Assembly (NCBI RefSeq): GCF_001911425.1 | Contig: NZ_MPPL01000001.1 | Location: 166,414 to 219,293 of the forward strand | Reading direction: 5' to 3' | Origin: Mucilaginibacter polytrichastri | GTDB taxonomy: Bacteria; Bacteroidota; Bacteroidia; Sphingobacteriales; Sphingobacteriaceae | DNA length: 52,880 nucleotides | Part shown: positions 8,630 to 17,641 of the stretch, piece by piece | Layout: the number at the start of each line of letters is the position of its first letter | Position numbering within the stretch: position 1 is the first letter of the stretch | Notes under the pieces: generated by a model | Databases searched by the model: none | The model's input: the letters and a program-made list of their open reading frames with translations, nothing else | Told to the model about the DNA's origin: nothing | Position numbers and translations under genes: made by a program

Positions 8630-8845
8630 ATGAAAACAACCAGCTTTTGGGTCAAATCTATAATTCTTACTACAATAGTCATTTTATGTATCTGGTATAT
8701 GCTGTTTGTTGGTATTATGAATTTTCTTACAGGGTCAGGTTCCGGATTGTTTTACTGGTATAGCCTTTTACTTCATCTTATTATTGTATTAATATGTGTG
8801 CTCTATTTAATTGATAAAATCAAATATTGGGCTAAGCGTAATTGA
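8630..8845 (+). CDS. Small membrane protein with two helices
   Basis: This 71-residue protein has two clear hydrophobic spans (about residues 9-32 and 42-61) and ends in a positively charged tail (DKIKYWAKRN). I do not recognise the family. A TATATTTC sequence lies just upstream, one base from the -7 promoter consensus. It is flanked by non-coding DNA, with no operon partner. Membrane-like composition and a good upstream signal support it being real, but it is short. Confidence 0.55.
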   Translation: MKTTSFWVKSIILTTIVILCIWYMLFVGIMNFLTGSGSGLFYWYSLLLHLIIVLICVLYLIDKIKYWAKRN

Positions 8846-8924
8846 TTAATAACATTCCGTGTTTGGCTTTCTATTAAAATGACAGACCAATTATCTATTT
8901 AAACATACTGTAGCATGTTTTTAG

Positions 8925-8932
8925 TATATTTG
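8925..8932 (+). promoter_or_regulatory. -7 promoter element before the 111-residue protein gene
   Basis: TATATTTG matches TAnnTTTG exactly. No matching -33 element is seen 19 bases upstream. Confidence 0.45.
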
Positions 8933-8942
8933 CTAAACAAGT

Positions 8943-9278
8943 ATGAAACTTAGAGATTTTAAATTAGGCTTATGCATCATGTTTATGGGCATCTTCATGA
9001 CGAAGATGTTTATATCTGTTGCGCCTGTATTTATGAGTCTCAACAACAAAACAGTTAATGCTGTAATTACCCAACTGGAACTCGAATCGAAAAATGACAA
9101 GGAAGACCCTGACAAAGGATCTTTAAAAGAAAAGAAGTTTTTTGATGAAGATTTCACTTTCTCTATACATGATTACAAGCCGCTAGTGGTAGAGATCAAT
9201 GTATTGCACCGCTTAGAGAAATCGCTGTATACACAGGTATATCATCCTGTGGTGCCTACCCCGCCTCCTAACGTTTAA
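8943..9278 (+). CDS. Hypothetical protein with one membrane anchor
   Basis: This 111-residue protein has one N-terminal hydrophobic span (about residues 9-32), followed by a charged region (ESKNDKEDPDKGSLKEKKFF), and a proline-rich end (VVPTPPPNV). It could be a signal-anchored periplasmic protein. I do not recognise the family. An exact -7 element (TATATTTG at 8925-8932) ends only 10 bases before the ATG, implying a very short leader. Confidence 0.65.
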   Translation: MKLRDFKLGLCIMFMGIFMTKMFISVAPVFMSLNNKTVNAVITQLELESKNDKEDPDKGSLKEKKFFDEDFTFSIHDYKPLVVEINVLHRLEKSLYTQVYHPVVPTPPPNV

Positions 9279-9421
9279 TTTAATGTAATCCCGATATGCC
9301 GGGAGCAGCAATGGTATACTTGTCTTTTTTAAAAGATCGGGCTGGCCAATTTTGGACCTTACTATTCCAACTGCCCTCTGCGTAAGTCAATCTTATTCAA
9401 TTAAATTTAATATTTATTACC

Positions 9422-11026
9422 ATGCAAATTAAGCAAGGTGGGTTTGCTGCGGGCGATCTTAACCTCAAAAAATATTTTCTGCCCAAAAATTTAAAAAAGG
9501 ATCTTCCGTCCAGCCTCGTTGTGTTTTTAGTGGCATTGCCCCTTTGTTTGGGTATTGCACTGGCAAGCGGAGCGCCTTTATTTGCAGGCGTGCTTAGCGG
9601 CATTATCGGCGGGATAGTAGTAGGTACATTAAGCGGTTCGCAGTTAAGTGTAGCCGGTCCGGCTGCGGGCCTAACGGTTATCGTTTTAAATGCCATAACC
9701 GGTTTAGGCTCGTTCGATACCTTTTTGTTGGCGCTTGTTATTGCAGGCGTTTTCCAAATGATACTGGGCTTGGTTAAAGCCGGTACAATTGCCAACTATT
9801 TTCCTTCGGCAGTAATTGAGGGGATGCTGGCCGCGATAGGTATTATCCTGATCATGAAACAGTTTCCGCATGCGGTAGGCTTTGATGCAGATTTTGAGGG
9901 CGATGAAGGTTTTTTACAGGTGGATGCCAATAATACCTTCTCTGGGATTGTAAGCGCTATCAACAAAATCAATTTCGGTGCGGTAATTATTGCAGCAGTA
10001 TCCTTATTGCTCATGATCTACTGGCCGCGCTTCAAAAAATTGGCTACTGTGCCTGCGCCTTTAATGGTTGTTTTAGCAGGTGTTGGTTTGAGCCTGTTGT
10101 TTGCCCACAGCGGCCTTGCCTTGCGCGATAAGCAATTTGTACATATCCCGGTGGTAGGCAGTACCGGTGAATTTTTCGGCCTGTTTAAATCGCCGAATTT
10201 TAGTGCTATTGGTAATAAACAGGTATGGATAACGGCCTTCACCATTGCGGTAGTTGCCAGTTTAGAAACCCTGTTAAGTTTAGAAGCTGTTGATAAGATA
10301 GACCCCATTAAGCGGATCTCGCCAACCAACCGCGAACTGCTGGCACAAGGTGCAGGTAATATTATCAGCGGTTTGTTAGGCGGCTTACCCATGACAGCGG
10401 TTATCGTACGTTCATCTGCCAATGTTAACGCAGGGGCCCGTACCAAAATAAGTGCTATTACACATGGTGTAATGCTGTTAATGGCCCTGTTGTTTATCCC
10501 GGCGCTCATTAATTATATCCCGCTTTCGTGCCTGGCGGCTATCTTGTTAACTACGGGGTACAAGCTGGCTAAACCAGCCTTGTTTAAACACATGTGGCAC
10601 CAGGGACTAAACCAGTTTATCCCCTTTGCGGTAACTATACTGGCGGTAATTTTAACGGATCTGCTTATAGGTGTGGGGATTGGTATGATGATCGGGATCT
10701 TCTATATCCTGCGTACCAATTTGCGTAACCCATACTTCTACCAGATCATTAAAAATGGGGATAAGAAAGTGATTCGCATTCAGCTGGCCGAAGAGGTATC
10801 GTTTTTAAATAAAGCAGCTATACAGGTAACGCTAACCAGCTTACCTAAAGAAACAGAAGTATACATTGATGGGTCTAATTCCAGGTATATCGATCCTGAT
10901 GTACTGGAGATTATCCATAACTATAAGCATCATGCTTATACCAAAGGTATCATCGTATCATTAATAGATATTAAAGACAAATACGATGTGCCCAAATTAC
11001 AGGAATTGAAATTTCAATCTAACTAA
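9422..11026 (+). CDS. SulP family anion transporter, probably for bicarbonate
   Basis: This 534-residue inner-membrane protein of the SulP/SLC26 family starts with LPSSLVVFLVALPLCLGIAL and has the typical Gly/Pro-rich first repeat (SQLSVAGPAAGLTVIV), about 10-14 membrane spans, and a cytoplasmic C-terminal tail from about residue 440 with a STAS-like strand pattern (VYIDGSNSRYIDPDVLEII). The family carries sulfate or bicarbonate. The carbonic anhydrase gene begins 15 bases after its stop codon, which favours bicarbonate. Sulfate cannot be excluded from the sequence alone. Confidence 0.9.
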   Translation: MQIKQGGFAAGDLNLKKYFLPKNLKKDLPSSLVVFLVALPLCLGIALASGAPLFAGVLSGIIGGIVVGTLSGSQLSVAGPAAGLTVIVLNAITGLGSFDTFLLALVIAGVFQMILGLVKAGTIANYFPSAVIEGMLAAIGIILIMKQFPHAVGFDADFEGDEGFLQVDANNTFSGIVSAINKINFGAVIIAAVSLLLMIYWPRFKKLATVPAPLMVVLAGVGLSLLFAHSGLALRDKQFVHIPVVGSTGEFFGLFKSPNFSAIGNKQVWITAFTIAVVASLETLLSLEAVDKIDPIKRISPTNRELLAQGAGNIISGLLGGLPMTAVIVRSSANVNAGARTKISAITHGVMLLMALLFIPALINYIPLSCLAAILLTTGYKLAKPALFKHMWHQGLNQFIPFAVTILAVILTDLLIGVGIGMMIGIFYILRTNLRNPYFYQIIKNGDKKVIRIQLAEEVSFLNKAAIQVTLTSLPKETEVYIDGSNSRYIDPDVLEIIHNYKHHAYTKGIIVSLIDIKDKYDVPKLQELKFQSN

Positions 11027-11041
11027 AACCCCAAAAAGATC

Positions 11042-11764
11042 ATGTTAGTAAACGGAGAAGTAAAAAAAGAAATTAAGCCGGCTATAGATGCCAAAAATAT
11101 ACAATTAGCGCAAAAAAGCAGTTATGAATCTTTAATTAAAGGAAATGCAGATTGGGTTGAAAAACGCCTTAAAGAAGACCCCGAGTATTTTCACACTCTG
11201 GCAAAAGGCCAGCACCCGGAAGTATTGTGGATAGGTTGTTCAGATAGCCGCGTACCTGCCAATGAGGTAACCGGCACCAAACCGGGCGAAGTTTTTGTAC
11301 ACCGTAACATTGCCAACGTATGTGTACACTCGGATATGAATATGCTGAGCGTGTTGGATTATGCCGTAAACGTGCTTAAAGTAAAGCATGTGATTGTGGC
11401 AGGCCATTACGGTTGCGGCGGTGTTGCAGCCGCACTTAGTAAAAAACAGTTTGGTTTAATAGATAACTGGTTACGTAATATTAAAGACGTATACCGTTTG
11501 CACAGCCACGAACTTGACCGTATTACCGATGAAACTGCCAAGGTTAACCGCCTGGTTGAACTTAATGTGGTGGAGCAGGTTTACAACTTGTGCAAAACCA
11601 CCATTATACAAAACGCCTGGACAGAACGGCATGACCTTGAAGTACACGGATGGGTAATTGATATAGGTACAGGCCTGGTTAAAGATTTAGGTGTTACCAA
11701 TAGCGGTGCCCAGCATTTAGGTTATGTGTATGAGCTTAATGATGCGAAGATTGTTGCACATTAA
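11042..11764 (+). CDS. Beta-class carbonic anhydrase (first copy)
   Basis: This 240-residue enzyme interconverts carbon dioxide and bicarbonate. Zinc ligands and catalytic residues of beta carbonic anhydrases are present: Cys-Ser-Asp-Ser-Arg in WIGCSDSRVPANEV and His plus Cys in GHYGCGGVAAAL. It is in an operon with the SulP transporter. It resembles the second copy at 12638 closely over the whole core (most positions identical by eye), but has about 20 extra N-terminal residues (VKKEIKPAIDAKNIQ), so the pair arose by duplication. A terminator follows. Confidence 0.93.
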   Translation: MLVNGEVKKEIKPAIDAKNIQLAQKSSYESLIKGNADWVEKRLKEDPEYFHTLAKGQHPEVLWIGCSDSRVPANEVTGTKPGEVFVHRNIANVCVHSDMNMLSVLDYAVNVLKVKHVIVAGHYGCGGVAAALSKKQFGLIDNWLRNIKDVYRLHSHELDRITDETAKVNRLVELNVVEQVYNLCKTTIIQNAWTERHDLEVHGWVIDIGTGLVKDLGVTNSGAQHLGYVYELNDAKIVAH

Positions 11765-11807
11765 AGAGAATGGCCAACCACTAGTAGCCAGTTTTTAGTA
11801 GTTTTTG

Positions 11808-11842
11808 CTCCCGGTTACACAATAGTGAGCCGGGAGTTTGTT
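11808..11842 (+). terminator. Intrinsic terminator after the SulP-carbonic anhydrase operon
   Basis: CTCCCGG at 11808-11814 pairs with CCGGGAG at 11830-11836, followed by TTTGTTTTTT. Confidence 0.75.
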
Positions 11843-11875
11843 TTTTATATTAAATTGTGTGCGCAAAAATAATTT

Positions 11876-12625
11876 ATGCTAAGGCAAGCAAAAGAACACA
11901 GAACACTTAGGGAAAACTTAATGCTGGCATCGTCAACGGCATTTGTGTCGGGCGTTATTAATGTGGCAGGGATGGTTGCCTTTCTGGCTTTTACCTCTAA
12001 TATTACGGGGCATGTGGCCAACCTGGCTAATCACCTTGTACAGCAAAACTACCGCGAAATTATGGTTTTTGTAATCTGGCTCTTCATGTTTTTTATGGGG
12101 GCTTTTATAGCAAACTTCCTAATCCGCTCGCTCGAGCATAAAAGTACGTACACAGCTCATGCATCGCCAGTTATCATAGAAATGATCATTTTGTTACTGG
12201 TAGCTTTTTATGGTTCTACTTTTTATAAAGAAACCCAGATAGAACGTGAAATTGTGATCGGGGCACTATTATTTGCTATGGGATTGCAAAACAGTATGGT
12301 TTCTACCGTATCTGGCGGGCTCATTAAATCATCGCACCTTACAGGGCTATTTACAGATTTGGGGGGTGAAGTATCAGAATGGCTGCATCCGAAAACTGGT
12401 AAAAGTACTGTGGTAAGAAATAAAATACTGGTACGTTTAACCATATTGTCTTTTTACATTATTGGTGGAGTAGCCGGAGGGTATTTTTTCGACCGTTACA
12501 ATTTTGCTATATTTTACGTTATACCACTTATATTAATCACTATTTTATATTACGACCTGACGCCACTTGCCCTGCATAAGCTAGATCGCTTATTTATGTG
12601 GGGTAAAAAACGGCAGGTATCTTAA
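11876..12625 (+). CDS. YoaK family (DUF1275) membrane protein
   Basis: This 249-residue protein has about six hydrophobic spans and the family features FVSGVINVAGMVAFL near the N terminus, SNITGHVANLA, and the middle motif FAMGLQNSMVST followed by SHLTGLFTDLG. The function of DUF1275 is not established; a transporter role is assumed. It lies between two carbonic anhydrase genes and is 12 bases upstream of the second one, so it is likely to be co-transcribed with it and may act in inorganic-carbon or proton handling. Confidence 0.88.
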   Translation: MLRQAKEHRTLRENLMLASSTAFVSGVINVAGMVAFLAFTSNITGHVANLANHLVQQNYREIMVFVIWLFMFFMGAFIANFLIRSLEHKSTYTAHASPVIIEMIILLLVAFYGSTFYKETQIEREIVIGALLFAMGLQNSMVSTVSGGLIKSSHLTGLFTDLGGEVSEWLHPKTGKSTVVRNKILVRLTILSFYIIGGVAGGYFFDRYNFAIFYVIPLILITILYYDLTPLALHKLDRLFMWGKKRQVS

Positions 12626-12637
12626 TTATTAAACATT

Positions 12638-13309
12638 ATGTGTGCAAAAGTTAAAAAATATCACGCTCATGACACTAGTCATATAAGCTATGAATCTCTT
12701 TTAGAGGGAAATAAACAATTTGTTGCCGAAACACTGGATGAAGATCCTGACTATTTTCATAAACTGGCCAGCGGGCAAAAGCCACCCATACTTTGGATTG
12801 GTTGTGCAGATAGCCGTGTGCCTGCCAACCAGATCACCAATACCAACCCGGGCGAAATATTTGTACACCGTAACATTGCCAACGTGGTAGTACACTCGGA
12901 TATGAATATGCTCTCGGTATTGGATTATGCCGTGAATGTATTAGAAGTAAAGCACGTTATAGTTACCGGCCATTATGGTTGCGGCGGTGTAATAGCAGCC
13001 ATGAGTAATAAACAATTTGGCTTAATTGATAATTGGCTACGCCATATTAAAGATGTTTACCGCATCCACGCCAAAGAGCTGGATGCTATAACTGACGATA
13101 AAGAACGTGTAGACCGCTTAGTAGAGTGTAATGTAATAGAAGGAGTTTACAACCTCTGCAAAACATCTATTGTGCAAAATGCCTGGAAACACGAACATAA
13201 TCTAAGCATACATGGTTGGGTATATGACCTGGGTACAGGTTTTATTAAAGACCTTAAAGTAAGTGCCTCCAATGATTCGCATCTGGGCGGGGTTTTTAAG
13301 TTTGAATAA
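12638..13309 (+). CDS. Beta-class carbonic anhydrase (second copy)
   Basis: This 223-residue enzyme keeps the same active site as the first copy: Cys-Ala-Asp-Ser-Arg in WIGCADSRVPANQI and His plus Cys in GHYGCGGVIAAM. The shared stretch VHSDMNMLSVLDYAVNVL is identical in both proteins. It is translated from the same operon as the YoaK-like gene. Two enzymes of one class side by side suggest different expression rather than different chemistry, because all key residues are kept in both. Confidence 0.93.
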   Translation: MCAKVKKYHAHDTSHISYESLLEGNKQFVAETLDEDPDYFHKLASGQKPPILWIGCADSRVPANQITNTNPGEIFVHRNIANVVVHSDMNMLSVLDYAVNVLEVKHVIVTGHYGCGGVIAAMSNKQFGLIDNWLRHIKDVYRIHAKELDAITDDKERVDRLVECNVIEGVYNLCKTSIVQNAWKHEHNLSIHGWVYDLGTGFIKDLKVSASNDSHLGGVFKFE

Positions 13310-13314
13310 ACAAT

Positions 13315-13353
13315 AAACATTATGCATTGCCTGTATGGCAATGCGTAATGTTT
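13315..13353. terminator. Bidirectional terminator between convergent genes
   Basis: The arms 13315-13331 and 13337-13353 pair with a single wobble around a 5-base loop; the stem contains ATGCATTGCC. A run of T follows on the plus side and a run of T on the minus side, so it can serve both the carbonic anhydrase and the porin gene. Confidence 0.75.
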
Positions 13354-13378
13354 TAATATAATACTGATTTTTATTCTC

Positions 13379-15457
13379 CTAGTTGTAGAACGTCCAGCTT
13401 ACCCCAAACTTTAATTGATGGTTAAACATAGGATAGCGGTTTACGGTGTAAAACCCCTGGCTAAATAACCCTTGGTTGGCATAATCATACTGCACAAACA
13501 GATTAGTACGAAACAGCGTACCCTTGGCAAATACAGACATTACCGGGTAGGAAGTAAAAGTAACGTCGGGCCCATTATAAAACTGCCCCAGACCTACTGC
13601 ATACGATGGGGCCTTGTATGGCGTATTGTAACGCACATTAAAGCCGATATTAGAGTTAAGTACATTAAACAGCAACTTTGCGTAATATAAACTGCTGTAA
13701 GTGTAAACCTCTGGCGTACGTAAGATACTTGTATTGTCTGTTTTTTGATAAACCACATAATTATCAAAGTGCCACCTGTGCCAGGTTAAGTTTTTACCCA
13801 AACTTACTTTTAGTAAGCTAATAGGCGTACTGGCTTGCTTTGGTGTAGCATCTATACCATTAGGCTGCGCCTCGAAATACAAGTAGTCATTTATTAAAAA
13901 GTATTCGGCCTTAAAATCTAACCTTAACTGGTTGTTGATGTAGTTAAAGGATAGGCTGGTAGTTTTTTGATTATTGAAACTATTGCCAGTAAATATATAA
14001 TGGTTAGAGATCCAGTTGGTATAAACAAACGGAGCCTTGTTGCTTTGCGAGTAGGCCTCTAATACAATACGGCCTGCTCTTTTACTGCCGGCAAGGTTTA
14101 CTTTTACATCGTACAAAAAATCGCCAAAATTATAGCCTTCTGCTACTTGCTGAAAGTCGGCATCCAGGCCGGCTTTATCGCTAAACCGGTACCCCAGTTT
14201 GGCTTTAAGTGTAGCATTTTGGAAATTGCCTTCAGACTTGGTTACCGCCTGCGTTATCTTGGTGCCGAAGTTATTAATCACAGAATCAAGCACACTTTGG
14301 TTATAATGATAAAAATCATACGACAGGCCCAAATCAACTTTTAACTCGTTTTTAACAAAGCTGCTTGATTTACCCCTTAAATAAAAAGAGTAAGTAAACT
14401 CATTTTGCAAATGCTGAATGGTTAGCGAGTCGCGCGAGTTATGAGAACTGAAGTAGTAGTCTGGAAATACCCTGTATGTATCCGGGTCATTTTGTAAAAA
14501 TTTATACTTACGGGTATTGTAATAAAACGTGTGCGATACCCTGTTGGTAGGCAATACTTTCGAGGTATCAGAACCTTTCCGCATGTTATCTATACGCCCC
14601 AGGTAGTAAAACTGTTTAACGTATACGCCCATAGATGTCCAGGCATCAGAAGTTCCGCTTAATTTTACGGCGTCGTTGCTGCTGGTTAAACCGGTTGTGC
14701 CTGTTACAAAAATATTATCATTCACAAGGCCGCCATTTTCCTGTGCTTTAAGTGTATTAAATAATATGTTGGTAAGGATATTATATCGTTTATTTTTTGA
14801 TTCGTACCAACTAAAAACACCCGTGTTTATATCGCTTACGCCCTGTCGCAAATAGTACCCCTTAGAGCCAATGGTATTGAAAACAAAGCCCACATTCCAG
14901 TTAGGTTTAATATTTTGCGAATGAACAACTTTAAATATTTGCTCGGCGCTGCCGCCGGTATATAAACTCAGGTTGGTATAAGCCACCCTGGCGCGGTAAT
15001 ACTGTATATCTGCCGTGGTTAGCATATAAGGATCCAGCGCGTGCTGCCCTACATCAAAGCCTACGGTTTTAGCGGGTTCATACAGTAACGAACGTTGCGG
15101 AAGCCCGGTAATACCCAACCCAATACGCGGGCTGCGGGGTTGATAAAGCGGATTATAGTTTTCAAAATTAACCAGGCCGGTATCCAATGCAAAAACCTGG
15201 GTACTGTCTGTAAGCAGGCGCTCGCTGGTTACCTTAACAAACTTAGAATTAAAAACCACGGTGTCTTTTTTATGGTCTTCCTTTTTGCGCAAGGTATCCA
15301 TCATTTGCTCGTCAGTTAGCTTTTTAGGTGCCGTTTTAACGGTATCCCGCATATAGCCTTGCTGTTGCTGGCTCGAGTAAGGGTTTACCTGTGCCATTAC
15401 TGATGCCGCTTGCAGGCATATCAGCAGTATTAGAAAATATTTCAGCTTGTTAAGCAT
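13379..15457 (-). CDS. Putative outer-membrane porin (Porin_10-like)
   Basis: This 692-residue protein has a signal peptide (MLNKLKYFLILLICLQAASV, cut near MAQ), a charged linker, and a long beta-rich body with alternating aromatic strands ending in LKFGVSWTFYN, the aromatic C-terminal residue usual for outer-membrane barrels. It fits the family called putative porin in Bacteroidetes. I chose ATG 15457; an in-frame start four codons earlier is possible. The start overlaps the PNP stop by 8 bases, so the two genes are translationally coupled. Confidence 0.85.
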   Translation of the reverse strand: MLNKLKYFLILLICLQAASVMAQVNPYSSQQQQGYMRDTVKTAPKKLTDEQMMDTLRKKEDHKKDTVVFNSKFVKVTSERLLTDSTQVFALDTGLVNFENYNPLYQPRSPRIGLGITGLPQRSLLYEPAKTVGFDVGQHALDPYMLTTADIQYYRARVAYTNLSLYTGGSAEQIFKVVHSQNIKPNWNVGFVFNTIGSKGYYLRQGVSDINTGVFSWYESKNKRYNILTNILFNTLKAQENGGLVNDNIFVTGTTGLTSSNDAVKLSGTSDAWTSMGVYVKQFYYLGRIDNMRKGSDTSKVLPTNRVSHTFYYNTRKYKFLQNDPDTYRVFPDYYFSSHNSRDSLTIQHLQNEFTYSFYLRGKSSSFVKNELKVDLGLSYDFYHYNQSVLDSVINNFGTKITQAVTKSEGNFQNATLKAKLGYRFSDKAGLDADFQQVAEGYNFGDFLYDVKVNLAGSKRAGRIVLEAYSQSNKAPFVYTNWISNHYIFTGNSFNNQKTTSLSFNYINNQLRLDFKAEYFLINDYLYFEAQPNGIDATPKQASTPISLLKVSLGKNLTWHRWHFDNYVVYQKTDNTSILRTPEVYTYSSLYYAKLLFNVLNSNIGFNVRYNTPYKAPSYAVGLGQFYNGPDVTFTSYPVMSVFAKGTLFRTNLFVQYDYANQGLFSQGFYTVNRYPMFNHQLKFGVSWTFYN

Positions 15458-16271
15458 CAAGGCCGGCAATCAATTCTTTAAGTATTTTTGTCATTTTGGG
15501 TTCGGCCTCATGTGCAACGGCCAGTATATCATCAATTGAAACCGGTTTCAATGTTTCAGGGAACCCCTCGTCAGTTAATACAGATACGGCAAAAACAGGT
15601 AAACCTAAATGGTTTGCAGCAATTACCTCGGGTACGGTGCTCATGCCTACTGCATCGCCACCAATAATGCGTAAGTATCTGTACTCTGCACGGGTTTCTA
15701 AACTCGGGCCGGTTACGGCTACATAAACGCCTTTGTGGCAGGTTATATTATTGGCTTTTGCAATATCAAGCGCCTTTTCTATTAAATTTAATTTATAAGG
15801 CTCGCTCATATCCGGAAAACGTGGGCCAAGCTCTTCTTCATTTTCGCCAATAAGCGGGTTTTGCGGCTGCAGGTTAATATGATCATGGATAATCATCAGA
15901 TCACCTTTTCTATAGTCGGGGTTAAGCGCCCCGCTGGCGTTTGATACAAAGAGGGTTTTAATACCCAGCCATTTCATTACCCTCACCGGGAATATGATTT
16001 GCTGCATATTATAGCCTTCGTAATAGTGAAGGCGGCCCTGCATAGCTACTACTTTTTTGCCCGACAGCGTACCGAAGATCAATTTACCAGAATGGAACTC
16101 CAGCGTTGAGATTGGGAAATCGGGGATGTTAGCATATAACAATTGCTTTTCTACCTCAATTTCGTTAACCAATCCGCCTAGTCCTGTACCCAGTATAATA
16201 CCAATTTCGGGCTCAAAATCGCCGATACGGTTTTTAATGTATGTTGCTGTGCTTTCTATCTTTTGTAACAT
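15450..16271 (-). CDS. Purine-nucleoside phosphorylase
   Basis: This 273-residue enzyme of the trimeric PNP family splits purine nucleosides with phosphate to give base and ribose-1-phosphate in the salvage pathway. The phosphate and base sites are visible: GIILGTGLGGLVNEI, the GRLHYYEGY loop, VSNASGALNPDYRKGD, GPSLETRAEYR and SVLTDEGFPE. The start overlaps the end of lpxK by 38 bases, and the stop overlaps the porin start, so this is the middle gene of a tight leftward operon. Confidence 0.93.
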   Translation of the reverse strand: MLQKIESTATYIKNRIGDFEPEIGIILGTGLGGLVNEIEVEKQLLYANIPDFPISTLEFHSGKLIFGTLSGKKVVAMQGRLHYYEGYNMQQIIFPVRVMKWLGIKTLFVSNASGALNPDYRKGDLMIIHDHINLQPQNPLIGENEEELGPRFPDMSEPYKLNLIEKALDIAKANNITCHKGVYVAVTGPSLETRAEYRYLRIIGGDAVGMSTVPEVIAANHLGLPVFAVSVLTDEGFPETLKPVSIDDILAVAHEAEPKMTKILKELIAGLDA

Positions 16272-17298
16272 AATTTATTATCAGTTGATCGAATTGCTCC
16301 TGGCCGTTATTAAGAAACGCAATACTAATGGGTAGTACCCTAATTTGCAGTTTACTTAGAAGCGGTAACAGTTCGGGTTGTTTTAAACGTTCTGCATCCT
16401 TTTCTGTTGTAATCACAACCTTATTTAATGAGGGTTCGGCTGAAAATTCATCAGCAAGTTTAGCAATATTTTTTAAGCTGAAGCGGTGGTGGTCGGCATA
16501 ATTATGATGAATAATATGCGGGCTAATACCCTGTAAATACTGTTTCAGCGGCGCTGCCCCGGCAATGCCTGTAAGCAGGAAGATTTTGGTATCGCCCCTA
16601 AGCGTATTTTCAACATCAGTGCCTTCTAAAGTCTTAAGCCCCAAGTAATTTATCGATGTGAAGAATAACTGCTGATAGGGGTAGGGCTTTACTTTTACTG
16701 CTATCCGGTCCCGTTCTTCTGCATGTAGTTGCTCGGGGCATTTACTTACTACAATAATATCAGCCCGCATTTTACCGCTGAAGGGTTCGCGCAGATCTCC
16801 GGCAGGGAGCAATAAATTCGGCTCGTCCAGCTTTTTATAATCAAACAATAAAATACTTAGCCCTGGTTTAACCGCCCGGTGCTGATAGGCATCGTCCAGG
16901 ATAATGGGGCGGTAGTCATCTTTAAGCTGATTGATCCCATTAACCCTTTCTTCACAAACAGCTACGGTAATATCCGGAAACTTGTGTTTAAACTGTGCAG
17001 GCTCATCGCCAACATCGGTTGCGGTACTTTCTCCCGTAGCTATTAAAAAGCCTTTTGTTTTGCGGCCATAGCCCCGGCTTAGGGTAGCTAGTTGATGCTC
17101 GGGTTTTAATAAACGTACCAGGTACTCCGTCATGGGCGATTTACCTGCGCCGCCCACCGCAAGGTTACCTACCGATATTACAGGTAAATTAAATGAGGTG
17201 CTTTTAAACCAGCCCACATCATAACACCAGTTGCGGATAACCACAACCAAGGCATATAATAACGAAAAGGGTAACAAAAGCCAGCGCAGTTTCTTCAT
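16234..17298 (-). CDS. lpxK: Tetraacyldisaccharide 4'-kinase
   Basis: This 354-residue inner-membrane enzyme phosphorylates the 4' position of the lipid A precursor at the cytoplasmic face. It has an N-terminal hydrophobic segment (LRWLLLPFSLLYALVVVIRN), the Walker A-like loop VGNLAVGGAGKSPM, and the family stretch LSRGYGRKTKGF. The presence of LpxK confirms a lipopolysaccharide-bearing, Gram-negative envelope. It is the first gene of the lpxK-PNP-porin operon. A near match to the -7 element (TATCTTTA) lies just upstream on the minus strand. Confidence 0.95.
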   Translation of the reverse strand: MKKLRWLLLPFSLLYALVVVIRNWCYDVGWFKSTSFNLPVISVGNLAVGGAGKSPMTEYLVRLLKPEHQLATLSRGYGRKTKGFLIATGESTATDVGDEPAQFKHKFPDITVAVCEERVNGINQLKDDYRPIILDDAYQHRAVKPGLSILLFDYKKLDEPNLLLPAGDLREPFSGKMRADIIVVSKCPEQLHAEERDRIAVKVKPYPYQQLFFTSINYLGLKTLEGTDVENTLRGDTKIFLLTGIAGAAPLKQYLQGISPHIIHHNYADHHRFSLKNIAKLADEFSAEPSLNKVVITTEKDAERLKQPELLPLLSKLQIRVLPISIAFLNNGQEQFDQLIINYVTKDRKHSNIH

Positions 17299-17353
17299 TA
17301 GATTTTGAACCTGTAAAGATAGGGGAAAGAATTATTATCGCCTTATATCTTAC

Positions 17354-17641
17354 TTAAGAAACCGGCTCTTGCCTGTTATCCCAAAAGAATAATAAATGTA
17401 TAGAAGATTCTGTAACCCGATAAAACAAGGATGTTTGTTTAGTGATGAAACCAATTCTAATATTTTCATCAATATTGGTGGCCTTAAACATAAAGGGCTG
17501 TTCTGCTATGAGTACAATTATTTTGTCTGCCTTAACTACAAATTTATCAGCTGACGGTGCTCCGAATTTGTCCTTAATAAAGTTATAAACAGAAACCAGC
17601 GTTTCTCTTGAACGGGGTGTGTAAAGAATTTGCAACCCCAT
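17354..17641 (-). CDS. RelE/ParE-family toxin
   Basis: This 95-residue protein has the length and pattern of ParE/RelE-fold toxins: LQILYTPRSRETLVSVYNFI at the N terminus, then two helices and a C-terminal beta sheet (RIGFITKQTSLFYRVTESSIHLLFFWDNRQ). The ending FFWDNRQ is typical of ParE-like proteins in Bacteroidetes. Its start codon overlaps the antitoxin stop by one base (TAATG), so they are coupled. Members either inhibit DNA gyrase or cut mRNA; I cannot tell which. Confidence 0.85.
   Translation of the reverse strand: MGLQILYTPRSRETLVSVYNFIKDKFGAPSADKFVVKADKIIVLIAEQPFMFKATNIDENIRIGFITKQTSLFYRVTESSIHLLFFWDNRQEPVS

Noticed and set aside
10018..10509. Long antisense frame inside the SulP gene
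   Set aside because: Shadow of a strongly coding gene on the other strand, with no family resemblance.
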